Positions 42,759 to 51,181 of a stretch of 64,000 nucleotides of DNA are shown here, piece after piece. The notes beneath the pieces are model-generated. The model worked only from the letters and a program-made list of their open reading frames with translations. It made no database searches and had not been told where the DNA came from. The number at the start of each line of letters is the position of its first letter. The stretch's first letter is position 1. The stretch is from Corticicoccus populi (GTDB lineage Bacteria > Bacillota > Bacilli > Staphylococcales > Salinicoccaceae), in the NCBI RefSeq assembly GCF_042686195.1, contig NZ_JBHUOQ010000004.1, forward strand, positions 186,001 through 250,000, written 5' to 3'. A program made the position numbers and the translations under genes.

Positions 42759-44888
42759 ATGAACAAATTAATTTCCGTTATCACTTCTGCCGAAAACAAT
42801 GAAAAGTATTTAAATCAGTCACTTGATTCTTTGTTCAAACAGACTCATGAAAATTTTGAAGCTGTTATTCTTCATTCAAATATTAGTTTACTGAAAAAAC
42901 ATCTGGACCAAAAATACATTGAAGATAATAGATTCCGTTACATCGAACTTCCAGCAGTATCAACAATTGGATCTGCCCGTAACATTGGTCTTGAGCATTC
43001 ACAAGGGGAGTATATTTATTTCTTTGACAGCGATGACTATATACCGGAAAAAACACTTCAAATTCTGCATGACAGCATTGGAGAAGCACCAATAATCAGA
43101 GGTCATATTAAAGCGGCAGACTTCAGTTCAAGCAGTGCTGTAATATTACCCGGACTGCATCAAATTAAGACATTCTCTGCCAGAAAATTTAATCTTATAA
43201 AAAATAACTCAGCCCTGAATTTCTTAATATCAAAAGAAATAATTGATGATAATAATCTACAATTCAATGAGAATTTGGTAACATACTCTGATTTAACATT
43301 CATGGTGCCATTGCTTGAGAAGATTGAACTTGTTCCCTATGTCGGAGAAGCTATTTACTTCCGCAGAAGAAAAAATGATCCTATCAATAACCCGTCTCTT
43401 CGTCAGTTACCTGTCGAACAGCTGGCCAAAGATCTTTTCAGCGCCTACAACATTCTGAAAAGTAATGAACTCAGTCCTGATGCTGAAAAATTTTTGGATA
43501 ATAAGCTTTTAAATTTCTATCGTAGAAGACTGATTACTGAATTCAAAGATGATAATGTTATCGACTACTATTTTGAAGGACTTTCAGAAAGTATCAGTAA
43601 AATCGATTCCAGTATTATACAGAATAAAGACTTCGTACTAAAAAACGATGTTAGGGCAATCAAAACAAATAAAATAAATGTATTTAAAACATTAAGTAAT
43701 TTTCACCATTTTCTTAGAGACATTTATCACGGCTTTGACTCTAAAAAAGGCCGTAAAAGTATCCTTTACAAAAGGTTTTTCTCTAAATTAAAACTTAAAA
43801 ATAATCTTGTAGTATTTGAAAGTTTTCAAGGGAAATCATACTCTGACAGCCCTAAATATATTTACCAGTATATGTTGAAAAATGATAAAAATTATGAATA
43901 TGTATGGGTTAAAAACAATGATTTTCATATACCCGGCCGGCCGAAAACAGTAAAACGCGCCTCACTTAAATATTACTACTACATTGCACGGGCAAAATAC
44001 ATCGTCAGTAATGTAAGGATGCCGAATAACTATATTAAACGGAGTGACCAGGTATTTCTTCAAACCTGGCATGGAACACCTCTCAAAAGGCTCGCAGGGG
44101 ATATGGAAGATGTTCATATGCCCGGCACAAATTCAGCCAGGTATAAGAGGAATTTCAACCGCGAGACAAGTAAGTGGGATTATTTAATTGCACCCAACCA
44201 GTATTCTGCTGATATATTTAAAAGGGCTTTCTGGTTCGATAATACAATGCTTAACACCGGTTACCCAAGAAATGATGTATTAACGAATAATAATGATGTG
44301 AACCTTATAAACAGTTTGAAGAAACAGATGAATCTTCCTTCTGATAAAAAAGTGATTCTATACGCACCCACCTGGAGAGATGATGAATTCTATAAAGTGG
44401 GGAAATACCGTTTTACCCTGCAGCTCGACCTTCAACGTATGAAAGAAGAACTCGGTGATGATTATATTATTCTTCTCCGTATGCATTATGTGGTTTCTTC
44501 TAACATTGATTTGACCGGTCTTGAGGACTTTGCATATGACTTCTCGAGCTATAACGATATCAGTGAATTATATTTAGTATCTGACATTCTGATTACAGAT
44601 TACTCTTCAGTATTCTTTGATTATGCAAACCTTAAACGTCCAATACTGTTCTACACTTATGATATTGAAAAATATCAAGGACAGTTGAGAGGTTTTTATA
44701 TCGATATGGCAAAGGAACTCCCTGGTCCTCTATTAAGCACGAATGATGAAGTACTTGATTCAATCAAAAATATACAAGATGTTCAAGAAAATTATAATGA
44801 ACGTTACACAACATTCTATAACCGCTTCTGCAGCTGGGATGATGGGAAAGCATCAGAAAAAGTTTTTAAAGATGTATTTGAAAAATAA
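42759..44888 (+). CDS. Bifunctional GT2 glycosyltransferase / CDP-glycerol glycerophosphotransferase
   Basis: The 709-residue protein joins two domains. Residues 1-230 are a GT2 (GT-A) glycosyltransferase: ISVITSAENNEKYLNQSLDSL, and the metal DxD in FFDSDDY at 88-94. Residues from about 345 are a TagF/TarF-type transferase with TWHGTPLKRLA near 436, VHMPGTNSARYKRNF, NTGYPRNDVL, YAPTWRDDEF and ITDYSSVFFDYANLKRP near 611. The second half is clearly paralogous to the TarF-like protein at 27335-28528. It likely makes a mixed sugar/glycerol-phosphate polymer or a repeating unit of one. It is monocistronic with its own promoter and terminator. Confidence 0.87.
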   Translation: MNKLISVITSAENNEKYLNQSLDSLFKQTHENFEAVILHSNISLLKKHLDQKYIEDNRFRYIELPAVSTIGSARNIGLEHSQGEYIYFFDSDDYIPEKTLQILHDSIGEAPIIRGHIKAADFSSSSAVILPGLHQIKTFSARKFNLIKNNSALNFLISKEIIDDNNLQFNENLVTYSDLTFMVPLLEKIELVPYVGEAIYFRRRKNDPINNPSLRQLPVEQLAKDLFSAYNILKSNELSPDAEKFLDNKLLNFYRRRLITEFKDDNVIDYYFEGLSESISKIDSSIIQNKDFVLKNDVRAIKTNKINVFKTLSNFHHFLRDIYHGFDSKKGRKSILYKRFFSKLKLKNNLVVFESFQGKSYSDSPKYIYQYMLKNDKNYEYVWVKNNDFHIPGRPKTVKRASLKYYYYIARAKYIVSNVRMPNNYIKRSDQVFLQTWHGTPLKRLAGDMEDVHMPGTNSARYKRNFNRETSKWDYLIAPNQYSADIFKRAFWFDNTMLNTGYPRNDVLTNNNDVNLINSLKKQMNLPSDKKVILYAPTWRDDEFYKVGKYRFTLQLDLQRMKEELGDDYIILLRMHYVVSSNIDLTGLEDFAYDFSSYNDISELYLVSDILITDYSSVFFDYANLKRPILFYTYDIEKYQGQLRGFYIDMAKELPGPLLSTNDEVLDSIKNIQDVQENYNERYTTFYNRFCSWDDGKASEKVFKDVFEK

Positions 44889-44898
44889 CTATTTATAT

Positions 44899-44936
44899 AA
44901 AGTACGCTTAATCTTTGTGATTAAGCGTACTTTATT
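44899..44936 (+). terminator. Intrinsic terminator of the fusion gene
   Basis: AAAGTACGCTTAATC (44899-44913) pairs perfectly with GATTAAGCGTACTTT (44919-44933), five-base loop, then ATTTCTC. Confidence 0.9.
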
Positions 44937-44996
44937 TCTCATTCATTTTTCTTTATAATATCATAATGACTAAATTTTCTGACAAGAGGTGGTTTT

Positions 44997-46130
44997 TTGG
45001 ATTTCAATAATCAACTAAGTGATATGTTAAACATGCTCGAAGAAATTGTTAACATGGACAGCGGTTCTTATGATAAGGAAGGTATCGATGCTTTTGGAAA
45101 ATATCTTCAAAACCTTTACTCGGCAATAGGATTTCAAACAGAGGAGGTCCTAAATAATGCGGCAGGGAACAACCTTGTGATTAAACACAAAGACGCAGAG
45201 AATCCTGAGATAATAATCCTTGCACATATGGACACTGTATTTACGAAAGGCACTGCTGAAGAACGTCCATTTACTGTCAAAAAAGAAAGAGCATATGGTC
45301 CCGGAGTAATAGACATGAAGGCCAGCCATGTAATGCTTTATCACACTTTAAAATATCTAGTTGAGCAGGGGGATAATACATATAAAAATGTAATACTGGT
45401 ATTTAACAGTGATGAAGAGATTGGATCTAAAACTTCTAAAAACCTCATCATTGAAAAATCAAGAGGGAAAAAATATGCACTTGTTCTCGAACCGGCGAGA
45501 ATCGACGGCTCTATCGTCAGCTCAAGGCGGGGGAGCAGCAATTACCAGTTAAATATTACCGGTGTTGCAGCACATTCAGGAATTGAACCCGATAACGGGC
45601 GCAGTGCCATTAAAGAACTCGCACATAAGATTTTTAAAATTGAAGCATTGTCCCGTCCTGAAGAAGGACTACATGTGAATGTTGTTCAAATTTCAGGTGG
45701 GAAAGCATCTAATATCATCGCACCAAATGCCACTGCATCGGTAGACGTCAGAATATCCACACAGGCGCAAGGGGAGTGGGTGGACTCCGAAATTAAAAAG
45801 ATTGTGGCACAAGCAGATGTTGAAGGTACAGTCATCGAACTTTCAGGCGGGTTGAACAGACCACCTATGGAATTTACAGAAGGTACAGATTCACTCGTTC
45901 ATCTGATTCAAAGAGAAGGGCGTAAACTAGGAATTGAAGTACAGCATACTGCGACCGGCGGTGGCTCCGATGCCTCTTTTCCGGCCGCGATTGGTATTGA
46001 TACAATCGATGGTCTCGGCCCTGTCGGCGGTGCTCAGCATAGTGACGATGAATACCTGGAAATTAATACCCTGACGGAAAGAACAGCACTGTTCACAGAA
46101 TTACTTAAGAGTATCGGACATTTAAATTAA
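44997..46130 (+). CDS. M20-family metallopeptidase (carboxypeptidase G2-like)
   Basis: A 377-residue M20 enzyme. The metal site residues are in LAHMDTVF, GPGVIDMK, NSDEEIGS (catalytic Glu pair) and the C-terminal GGAQHSDDE. The dimerisation lid starts about residue 180 (SSRRGSSNYQLNITGVAAHSGIEPD). It resembles carboxypeptidase G2 (glutamate carboxypeptidase). The start codon appears to be TTG at 44997 with AGAGGTGG just upstream; no ATG is near. Its signal-less start suggests a cytosolic enzyme. Confidence 0.85.
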   Translation: MDFNNQLSDMLNMLEEIVNMDSGSYDKEGIDAFGKYLQNLYSAIGFQTEEVLNNAAGNNLVIKHKDAENPEIIILAHMDTVFTKGTAEERPFTVKKERAYGPGVIDMKASHVMLYHTLKYLVEQGDNTYKNVILVFNSDEEIGSKTSKNLIIEKSRGKKYALVLEPARIDGSIVSSRRGSSNYQLNITGVAAHSGIEPDNGRSAIKELAHKIFKIEALSRPEEGLHVNVVQISGGKASNIIAPNATASVDVRISTQAQGEWVDSEIKKIVAQADVEGTVIELSGGLNRPPMEFTEGTDSLVHLIQREGRKLGIEVQHTATGGGSDASFPAAIGIDTIDGLGPVGGAQHSDDEYLEINTLTERTALFTELLKSIGHLN

Positions 46131-46164
46131 ATAAATAAACTGACATTTTAGAATCAAAAAATCT

Positions 46165-46320
46165 TCACAATATAAGGTATTGCAGGATTTCTTCAGAGAT
46201 TCGAAAAAATAAGGCTCGAGGTGTTGTCACTATGTTTGCACCTCGAGCCTTATTTTGCATCATACACATTGCCGGCATTTGATTACGCATTTGATTACGT
46301 TCATAATATTTAATATTCAT
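46165..46320 (-). CDS. Met/Cys-rich short ORF, possible leader peptide
   Basis: A 51-codon frame starts at ATG 46320 behind GGAG (nine-base spacer). The first 25 codons include six Met and one Cys (MNIKYYERNQMRNQMPAMCMM), and contain a tandem 12-bp repeat (CGTAATCAAATG twice). The attenuator stem begins right after, inside the reading frame, which then runs through it to a TGA at 46165. A stem inside a frame, plus residues limiting for charged tRNA, is the pattern of transcription-attenuation leader peptides (as described for the tet(M) leader). However no sense gene follows on this strand. It may be a relic or a dual-function small RNA. Confidence 0.35.
   Translation of the reverse strand: MNIKYYERNQMRNQMPAMCMMQNKARGANIVTTPRALFFRISEEILQYLIL
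46206..46256. terminator. Strong bidirectional terminator / attenuator stem
   Basis: AAAATAAGGCTCGAGGTG (46206-46223) pairs exactly with 46239-46256, closing a 15-base loop. On the minus strand TTATTTTTTC follows; on the plus strand there is TTATTTT. It can end the M20 gene on the plus strand and the leader-like transcript on the minus strand. Confidence 0.9.
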
Positions 46321-46339
46321 TATGCATGTCTCCTGACCT

Positions 46340-46355
46340 TGTTTCACGTGAATCA
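46340..46355. other. parS-like 16-mer (15/16)
   Basis: TGTTTCACGTGAATCA differs from the parS consensus TGTTNCACGTGAAACA at a single base (position 14). It lies between the extended -10 and the ribosome site of the leader-like unit. A second copy with two mismatches is at 4225-4240. Confidence 0.5.
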
Positions 46356-46371
46356 TCTGTTAATACTTAAA

Positions 46372-46380
46372 ATTATATCA
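46372..46380 (-). promoter_or_regulatory. Extended -10 promoter of the leader-like unit
   Basis: On the minus strand the sequence is TGA-TATAAT, an extended -10 with a perfect hexamer. No good -35 is visible, which extended -10 promoters tolerate. The transcript would begin near 46365. Confidence 0.5.
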
Positions 46381-46768
46381 TCAGCTCGGTACAGGATTCG
46401 AAATTTCCCATACTAATTTCTATCTATTTTTCATAAAAATGATTAAACACTGTATGAATAGGTTATAAACAGTATATAAATTGCATATGGCTTCTCTTTA
46501 TTAATTTCCCAGGAAAATAATAGAGTAATATTACCACTTAAGTTATAACACATATCGTTACTTTAAAAAGCCTTTCAAATCAACGTTTACATAAAGCAAA
46601 GAAACGATAATATAACGCTTATATATGATGTAACCGCTATTTTTCTGTGAATCTAAATTGCACTCATTATGTAATTTTGTTACCATCATGAAGTTATATC
46701 TTTATGCAGATTAATTTAAGAGCAGTATACACTTCAATACTATAAATAATACTTAAAGGAGCAAATTA

Positions 46769-48382
46769 ATGAACGATTCTTCAGATTCAAATAATAAGAA
46801 ATTATCGGGTGTATTTAAAGTTTCGGTAATTATAGTTGCCATAATCGTTATACTCGGCGCTATTAATCCAACCCAATTTGGTGCTGTTTCAGGTGCCATT
46901 TCCAACTGGGTCAGCAATCACTTCGGCTGGTACTATATGATTATTACATCAGGGATGTTATTCTTTTGTATATTTCTCATATTCAGTCCAATTGGTAAAT
47001 TAAAACTCGGTAAACCGCATCATAAACCGGAGTTCAGTACACGTTCATGGCTGACAATGCTGTTTAGTGCCGGAATGGGGATTGGTGTTGTTTTCTACAG
47101 TACATCTGAACCTATCTCGCATGTGATTGCACCTGCTGTTGCAGATGCGGGCAGTGATGAAGCGATACTTGAGTCCATCCGTGCGACAATCTTCCACTGG
47201 GGAGCACATGCATGGGGTATGTACGGGGCAGTCGCTCTTGCTCTTGCATATTTCCAGTTCAGAAAAGGTGAGTCCGGGCTTCTCTCAAAAACACTTCGTC
47301 CGATTCTTGGTGACAGAGTAGACGGTCCAATCGGTACATTTATTGATGTATTAACGGTTTTCGCTACTGTAGTAGGTGTCGCTGTGTCCCTCGGTCTCGG
47401 GACAACACAGGTAAACGGCGGATTGAACTACCTGTTCGATGTTCCAATTAACATTACAGTACAGGGAATCATTATTATCGTAGTCACATTCTTATTCCTG
47501 GGAAGTGCATGGAGCGGGCTAAGTAAAGGAATCAAATACCTTAGTAATTTAAACATGTTTTTAGCGTTGATCCTTCTCCTTGCAGTGTTATTCCTTGGAC
47601 CAACTATGGTTATTTTGAATATGATTCCAACAGCAACGGGTGAGTATATTAACACTTTTATCTCTAAAACTCTGGATGCAGCACCACTGAATTCCAACCA
47701 GAATGAGTGGCTCCAGACATGGACAATTTATTATTGGGCATGGTGGTTAAGCTGGAGTCCGTTTGTCGGTATTTTTATCGCGCGTGTTTCAAAAGGACGT
47801 ACAGTAAGAGAATTTGTTCTTGCCTTACTGACTGTACCTACAGCAATCGGTATCATCTGGTTTACAGTATTCGGTGTAACAGGTATAGAAATGGCAGAAC
47901 AGGTGCCGAGCATAATAGATTTCGGTCCTGAAACACAGCTTTATGCAATATTCAATGAAATGCCGCTAAGCATACCATTATCAATACTTGCAATTATATT
48001 AGTATCCTCATTCTTTATTACATCTGCAGACTCCGCAACATTTGTTCTCGGAATGCAGACTGCATACGGTTCACTTCGACCGTCTGCTTTCATTAAAATT
48101 GTATGGGGAATTGCATTATCATCAATCGCGTTTATCCTGCTGCTCTCAGGCGGAGAAACCGGTCTTGAGGCATTACAGTCTGCAGCGATTATTGCTGCAC
48201 TGCCATTCAGTTTTGTCATTATCATGATGATGTATTCGTTCTATAAAGATGCCAATAAAGAAAGAAAACATTTAGGTCTTACGATTACACCAAACAAACA
48301 CCGTTTAAAAGAATATCTTGATGAAGAAGAAAAGAAATATCAGGAACAAAAAGATGCCGGTGTAGACGAAAGAGACTTATAA
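46769..48382 (+). CDS. BCCT-family osmolyte transporter, second copy
   Basis: This 537-residue carrier is a paralogue of the one at 14013-15635. It shares GMGIGVVFYSTSEPISHV, the helix-8 block TIYYWAWWLSWSPFVGIFIARVSKGRTVREF, and the tail start FYKDANKERKHLGLTITPNK. The tail is acidic and lysine-rich; in BCCT carriers such tails sense osmotic stress. Differences in the substrate region suggest distinct preferences (betaine, choline or carnitine), which cannot be assigned by eye. The start has AAAGGAGC; the gene stands alone and ends in a strong terminator. Confidence 0.93.
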   Translation: MNDSSDSNNKKLSGVFKVSVIIVAIIVILGAINPTQFGAVSGAISNWVSNHFGWYYMIITSGMLFFCIFLIFSPIGKLKLGKPHHKPEFSTRSWLTMLFSAGMGIGVVFYSTSEPISHVIAPAVADAGSDEAILESIRATIFHWGAHAWGMYGAVALALAYFQFRKGESGLLSKTLRPILGDRVDGPIGTFIDVLTVFATVVGVAVSLGLGTTQVNGGLNYLFDVPINITVQGIIIIVVTFLFLGSAWSGLSKGIKYLSNLNMFLALILLLAVLFLGPTMVILNMIPTATGEYINTFISKTLDAAPLNSNQNEWLQTWTIYYWAWWLSWSPFVGIFIARVSKGRTVREFVLALLTVPTAIGIIWFTVFGVTGIEMAEQVPSIIDFGPETQLYAIFNEMPLSIPLSILAIILVSSFFITSADSATFVLGMQTAYGSLRPSAFIKIVWGIALSSIAFILLLSGGETGLEALQSAAIIAALPFSFVIIMMMYSFYKDANKERKHLGLTITPNKHRLKEYLDEEEKKYQEQKDAGVDERDL

Positions 48383-48385
48383 AAC

Positions 48386-48426
48386 GTAAAGATCCCTGCT
48401 GAGATTTCAGCAGGGATCTTTACATT
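48386..48426 (+). terminator. Intrinsic terminator of the second BCCT gene
   Basis: GTAAAGATCCCTGCTGA (48386-48402) pairs perfectly with 48407-48423 around a four-base loop, then ATTTA. Confidence 0.88.
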
Positions 48427-48505
48427 TACAATACATATACTGATTCACTTGTTTATTTTTTTATAAAAGTTTTCTCTTCCTCAATGCTGTTACTTGATTG
48501 CCTAG

Positions 48506-48931
48506 TTAATTACGGTCTGAAAATCTGTTCCTCCAGATTACAGCATAGTGGACAAATACTAAATAAATACAATGTCCTGTAATCCAAACAATAAAACCGG
48601 CAGAATTAATTATAAATATTTCACGCTCCGCTGCCAGTGTAAGAACAAAATACAGAGCACCGAAAATGATTACACTAAATATAATTGAGAATCTATAAAA
48701 TTGATTTAAACGGCAGTTAATATTAAGCAGAATAATATATACTATCATTGACACAATTGTATGATACGCCATTTCTTCAAAGAAAGTAACTGATTGATAA
48801 TCTCTTATAAAATCAACATTTAACAGCAGACTTGAAGTCACCGTATTAAAGAAAATATCCATTATACGCATAGAGTAATACAATATTAAAGTACTGACAA
48901 TAACAACTGCTGCATCGTAAAAGTAACGCAT
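48506..48931 (-). CDS. Small membrane protein of unknown function
   Basis: A 141-residue protein with four predicted helices (about 5-25, 50-70, 78-100, 105-130), short loops and a positively charged C-terminus (WRNRFSDRN). I recognise no family. The start has an excellent AGGAGGCGG site, so it is a true gene. It is divergent from the pterin dehydratase gene, with an inverted repeat between. Confidence 0.7.
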   Translation of the reverse strand: MRYFYDAAVVIVSTLILYYSMRIMDIFFNTVTSSLLLNVDFIRDYQSVTFFEEMAYHTIVSMIVYIILLNINCRLNQFYRFSIIFSVIIFGALYFVLTLAAEREIFIINSAGFIVWITGHCIYLVFVHYAVIWRNRFSDRN

Positions 48932-48970
48932 TCAACCGCCTCCTGTAACACATACTACCCATGAGACCCG

Positions 48971-48989
48971 TACCGAAACGTATTCGGTA
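48971..48989. promoter_or_regulatory. 7-5-7 inverted repeat, possible operator
   Basis: TACCGAA (48971-48977) and TTCGGTA (48983-48989) are perfect inverted copies around ACGTA. The position between divergent genes suggests a regulator site, but no regulator gene is next to it. Confidence 0.45.
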
Positions 48990-49067
48990 TTAAAATAACT
49001 GATTGGTGCTGCTATATACCGGGTAGAGAATATAAAATACGATTATTTTTTGAGGGGAGACATTCAT

Positions 49068-49340
49068 ATGTCAGATGTCAAAAAGGCTGTAGAAGAACTG
49101 GATGGCTGGGAACTTGACGGTGAGAGAATACGAAAGAATTTTAAGTTTAATCACTATCTGGACGGTTTGGACTTTGTCAAAAAGGTGGGCGTGTATGCTG
49201 AAGGTGCCCAGCATCATCCGGGTATTTCAATTGCATACACAACAGTTAAAATCTCATGGATTACATTCTCTAAAAAAGCACTGACTGAAAAAGATATTAC
49301 CGCAGCAAAAGCATGTGACAATCTTTATAAACTTTTTTAG
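49068..49340 (+). CDS. 4a-hydroxytetrahydrobiopterin dehydratase-like (PCD)
   Basis: The 90-residue product is a pterin-4a-carbinolamine dehydratase (DCoH/PhhB family). The HHP motif is at 49-51 in EGAQHHPGISIAY. In the classical enzyme a third catalytic His (or Trp) comes ten residues after the Tyr; here that position is Phe67. The enzyme normally recycles the cofactor of aromatic amino acid hydroxylases, and no such hydroxylase is in the window. The start is ATG 49068 behind GAGGGGAG. The pcm gene follows after about 32 bases in the same direction. Confidence 0.82.
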   Translation: MSDVKKAVEELDGWELDGERIRKNFKFNHYLDGLDFVKKVGVYAEGAQHHPGISIAYTTVKISWITFSKKALTEKDITAAKACDNLYKLF

Positions 49341-49372
49341 ACGTTACGATTAGATATAAGCGGGTGATGCTG

Positions 49373-49954
49373 TTGAAATATTCTAAATCGAAGATAAAGT
49401 CCTGCTTTTTGAACCTGGACCGAAAGTCGTTTATGGATATACACCAGGAATCTGCATATTTTGACCGGGCTGTGCCAATAGGACACGGGCAGACAATCTC
49501 ACAGCCGAGTCTTGTTCTTAGTATGACACTGTATTTAGATCTTGAACCGGACAGTAAAGTTCTTGAAATAGGGACCGGATCCGGCTTTCAGACTGCACTG
49601 CTTGCTGAACTTTCCCGTGCAGTCTATACAATTGAACGGATTAATGCACTGTATATAAGGGCGGAGGAACGTCTCACAGCACTTGGATATTCCAATATTC
49701 ATTTTCTTCACGGTGACGGACATTCAGGATGGCAGGAACACGCACCATTTGACAGAATTATGGTCACTGCAGCAGGCGGGGAAGTCCCTCAAGCCCTTAT
49801 TAATCATCTTGCACCGGGCGGCAGAATGATTATTCCTGTAGGCGATACATTTCATCAGGAACTGAAATTAATCACAAAAAGCAGAAACGGAGAGGTTGCG
49901 CATTCTTTTATTGAGCATGTAATGTTTGTGGAATTTAAAAGCGGGACTGAATAA
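49373..49954 (+). CDS. pcm: Protein-L-isoaspartate O-methyltransferase
   Basis: Pcm repairs isoaspartyl residues in aged proteins by SAM-dependent methylation. The 193-residue product has PIGHGQTISQPSLVLSMT (substrate-binding loop), motif I LEIGTGSGFQTALLA, then VYTIERI and FDRIMVTAAGGEVPQALINHLAPGGRMIIPVG. The start is unclear: TTG 49373 is four to five bases after GGGTGAT, while a GTG/ATG at 49364-49369 lies inside that site. Pcm is uncommon in Bacilli, so its presence is notable. It likely shares a transcript with the dehydratase. Confidence 0.87.
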   Translation: MKYSKSKIKSCFLNLDRKSFMDIHQESAYFDRAVPIGHGQTISQPSLVLSMTLYLDLEPDSKVLEIGTGSGFQTALLAELSRAVYTIERINALYIRAEERLTALGYSNIHFLHGDGHSGWQEHAPFDRIMVTAAGGEVPQALINHLAPGGRMIIPVGDTFHQELKLITKSRNGEVAHSFIEHVMFVEFKSGTE

Positions 49955-49958
49955 GAAA

Positions 49959-49981
49959 ACGGGCATCAGCCCGTTTTTTTA
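49959..49981. terminator. Bidirectional intrinsic terminator
   Basis: ACGGGC (49959-49964) pairs with GCCCGT (49969-49974), four-base loop, then TTTTTTT. The reverse strand also has a T-tract. It lies between pcm and the convergent YkvI gene. Confidence 0.85.
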
Positions 49982-51049
49982 TTCATCAAATTTAATTTTT
50001 TTGAATCTGAATGCGGTAATAATTAATACAATGATTAATAAGAGACCCATGTAACCAATAGCACCATAGAAATGAGATACCAGATCAGTGAACCCAATAC
50101 CGCTTAACAATAAACCAACAATAAGTGTGACTGCAAGCACAATATTGAAACGTTTTGTCTCAACCGGGATAAAACGGCTGACAAACGCAAAGAACATACT
50201 GATTGCTGTATTAAAGATCATACCGAATATGACAACAGCCATGATGATTCCAAGAACAGGGGAGATATCATTTACAATACCGAGCATCGGCATCTCTAAA
50301 TGCCCGACTTCTTCTATTTTTGAGAAAATCGCAAAGTAACTCAGCAGAATCAATGCACCGAGACCCAGACCGCCAACCAGGCCGCCGAGTGCTGCTGTTC
50401 TCCCATCTTTTTCTGCACTCCCCATTACAATCGACATCGCAGCACCGACAGAAGTATTAAATGCAGCATAGTTCAAACCTGCAATAAACCAGTTTGGAAA
50501 GAATGGGCCGTGGCTTTGTGCAGTTTCATTTAAATCTGTAAGAGAACTATCCATAGTAACAAAACTGTAAATAGAAATAATGATAACAAATATAATCAGG
50601 AATGGTGTAATACTGCTGATTACAGCAATCACTTTATTTACTTTCAACATACCTGTCAGCATCACCAGTACAGCCATCAGAACCGCACCAATAATGTGCG
50701 GTACTCCAAACTGCTGATTCAGGTTTGCTCCCGCACCGGCAATCATCACAACGCCGACACCAAACAGGGTAAATACCAGTACACAGTCTACCAGTATCCC
50801 TACAACTTTAAAGTGACTGATTTTATAGATCACAGTATTATACGAAGTGGTCTGCGCCTTACTCCCCAGCCAGACCAGCATCATTCCAATATATGCAAAA
50901 ATTACTGTTGAGATAAGTACTGCAAAAATTCCCGGCAGACCAAAGCTGGTAAAGTACTGAAGCACTTCCTGTCCTGATGCAAATCCAGCCCCGACAATGA
51001 CGCCTATAAAGGCGCTTGCGGTCATTAACACTTTCATTGTTTTTTTCAT
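49979..51049 (-). CDS. YkvI-family membrane transporter
   Basis: A 356-residue membrane protein with about ten to eleven helices. It opens TASAFIGVIVGAGFASGQEVLQYF, a conserved YkvI/LeuT-fold segment with a broken first helix (GAGFASGQE). It belongs to a poorly known group related to amino-acid/branched-chain carriers; the substrate is unknown. Start is ATG 51047-51049 with GGAGGG. No obvious partner genes. Confidence 0.78.
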   Translation of the reverse strand: MKKTMKVLMTASAFIGVIVGAGFASGQEVLQYFTSFGLPGIFAVLISTVIFAYIGMMLVWLGSKAQTTSYNTVIYKISHFKVVGILVDCVLVFTLFGVGVVMIAGAGANLNQQFGVPHIIGAVLMAVLVMLTGMLKVNKVIAVISSITPFLIIFVIIISIYSFVTMDSSLTDLNETAQSHGPFFPNWFIAGLNYAAFNTSVGAAMSIVMGSAEKDGRTAALGGLVGGLGLGALILLSYFAIFSKIEEVGHLEMPMLGIVNDISPVLGIIMAVVIFGMIFNTAISMFFAFVSRFIPVETKRFNIVLAVTLIVGLLLSGIGFTDLVSHFYGAIGYMGLLLIIVLIITAFRFKKIKFDE

Positions 51050-51181
51050 GTTTTCCCTCCGCTGATGTGGCAATTCATCGTAATATCTAACTTATTTTTT
51101 GTATACCTGTGAAAATATATTTCAATATTCACTCTACTACAGACCGTTCAATAATGAAACCGTATTATCATTTTACTTTTC

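Larger units (their letters stand above)
46131..46768. other. Large intergenic region with an orphan leader-like unit
   Basis: This 638-base gap holds, on the minus strand, an extended -10 (46372-46380), a parS-like 16-mer (46340-46355), a ribosome site and Met-rich short ORF from 46320, and an 18-bp stem with T-tract (46206-46256). The remainder, about 46390-46768, is very AT-rich and must contain the promoter of the second BCCT gene, but I see no clear -35/-10 pair there. Confidence 0.65.

Noticed and set aside
46165..46356. Longer 63-codon version of the leader-like ORF starting at 46356
   Set aside because: The upstream start has no ribosome site; the ATG at 46320 does.
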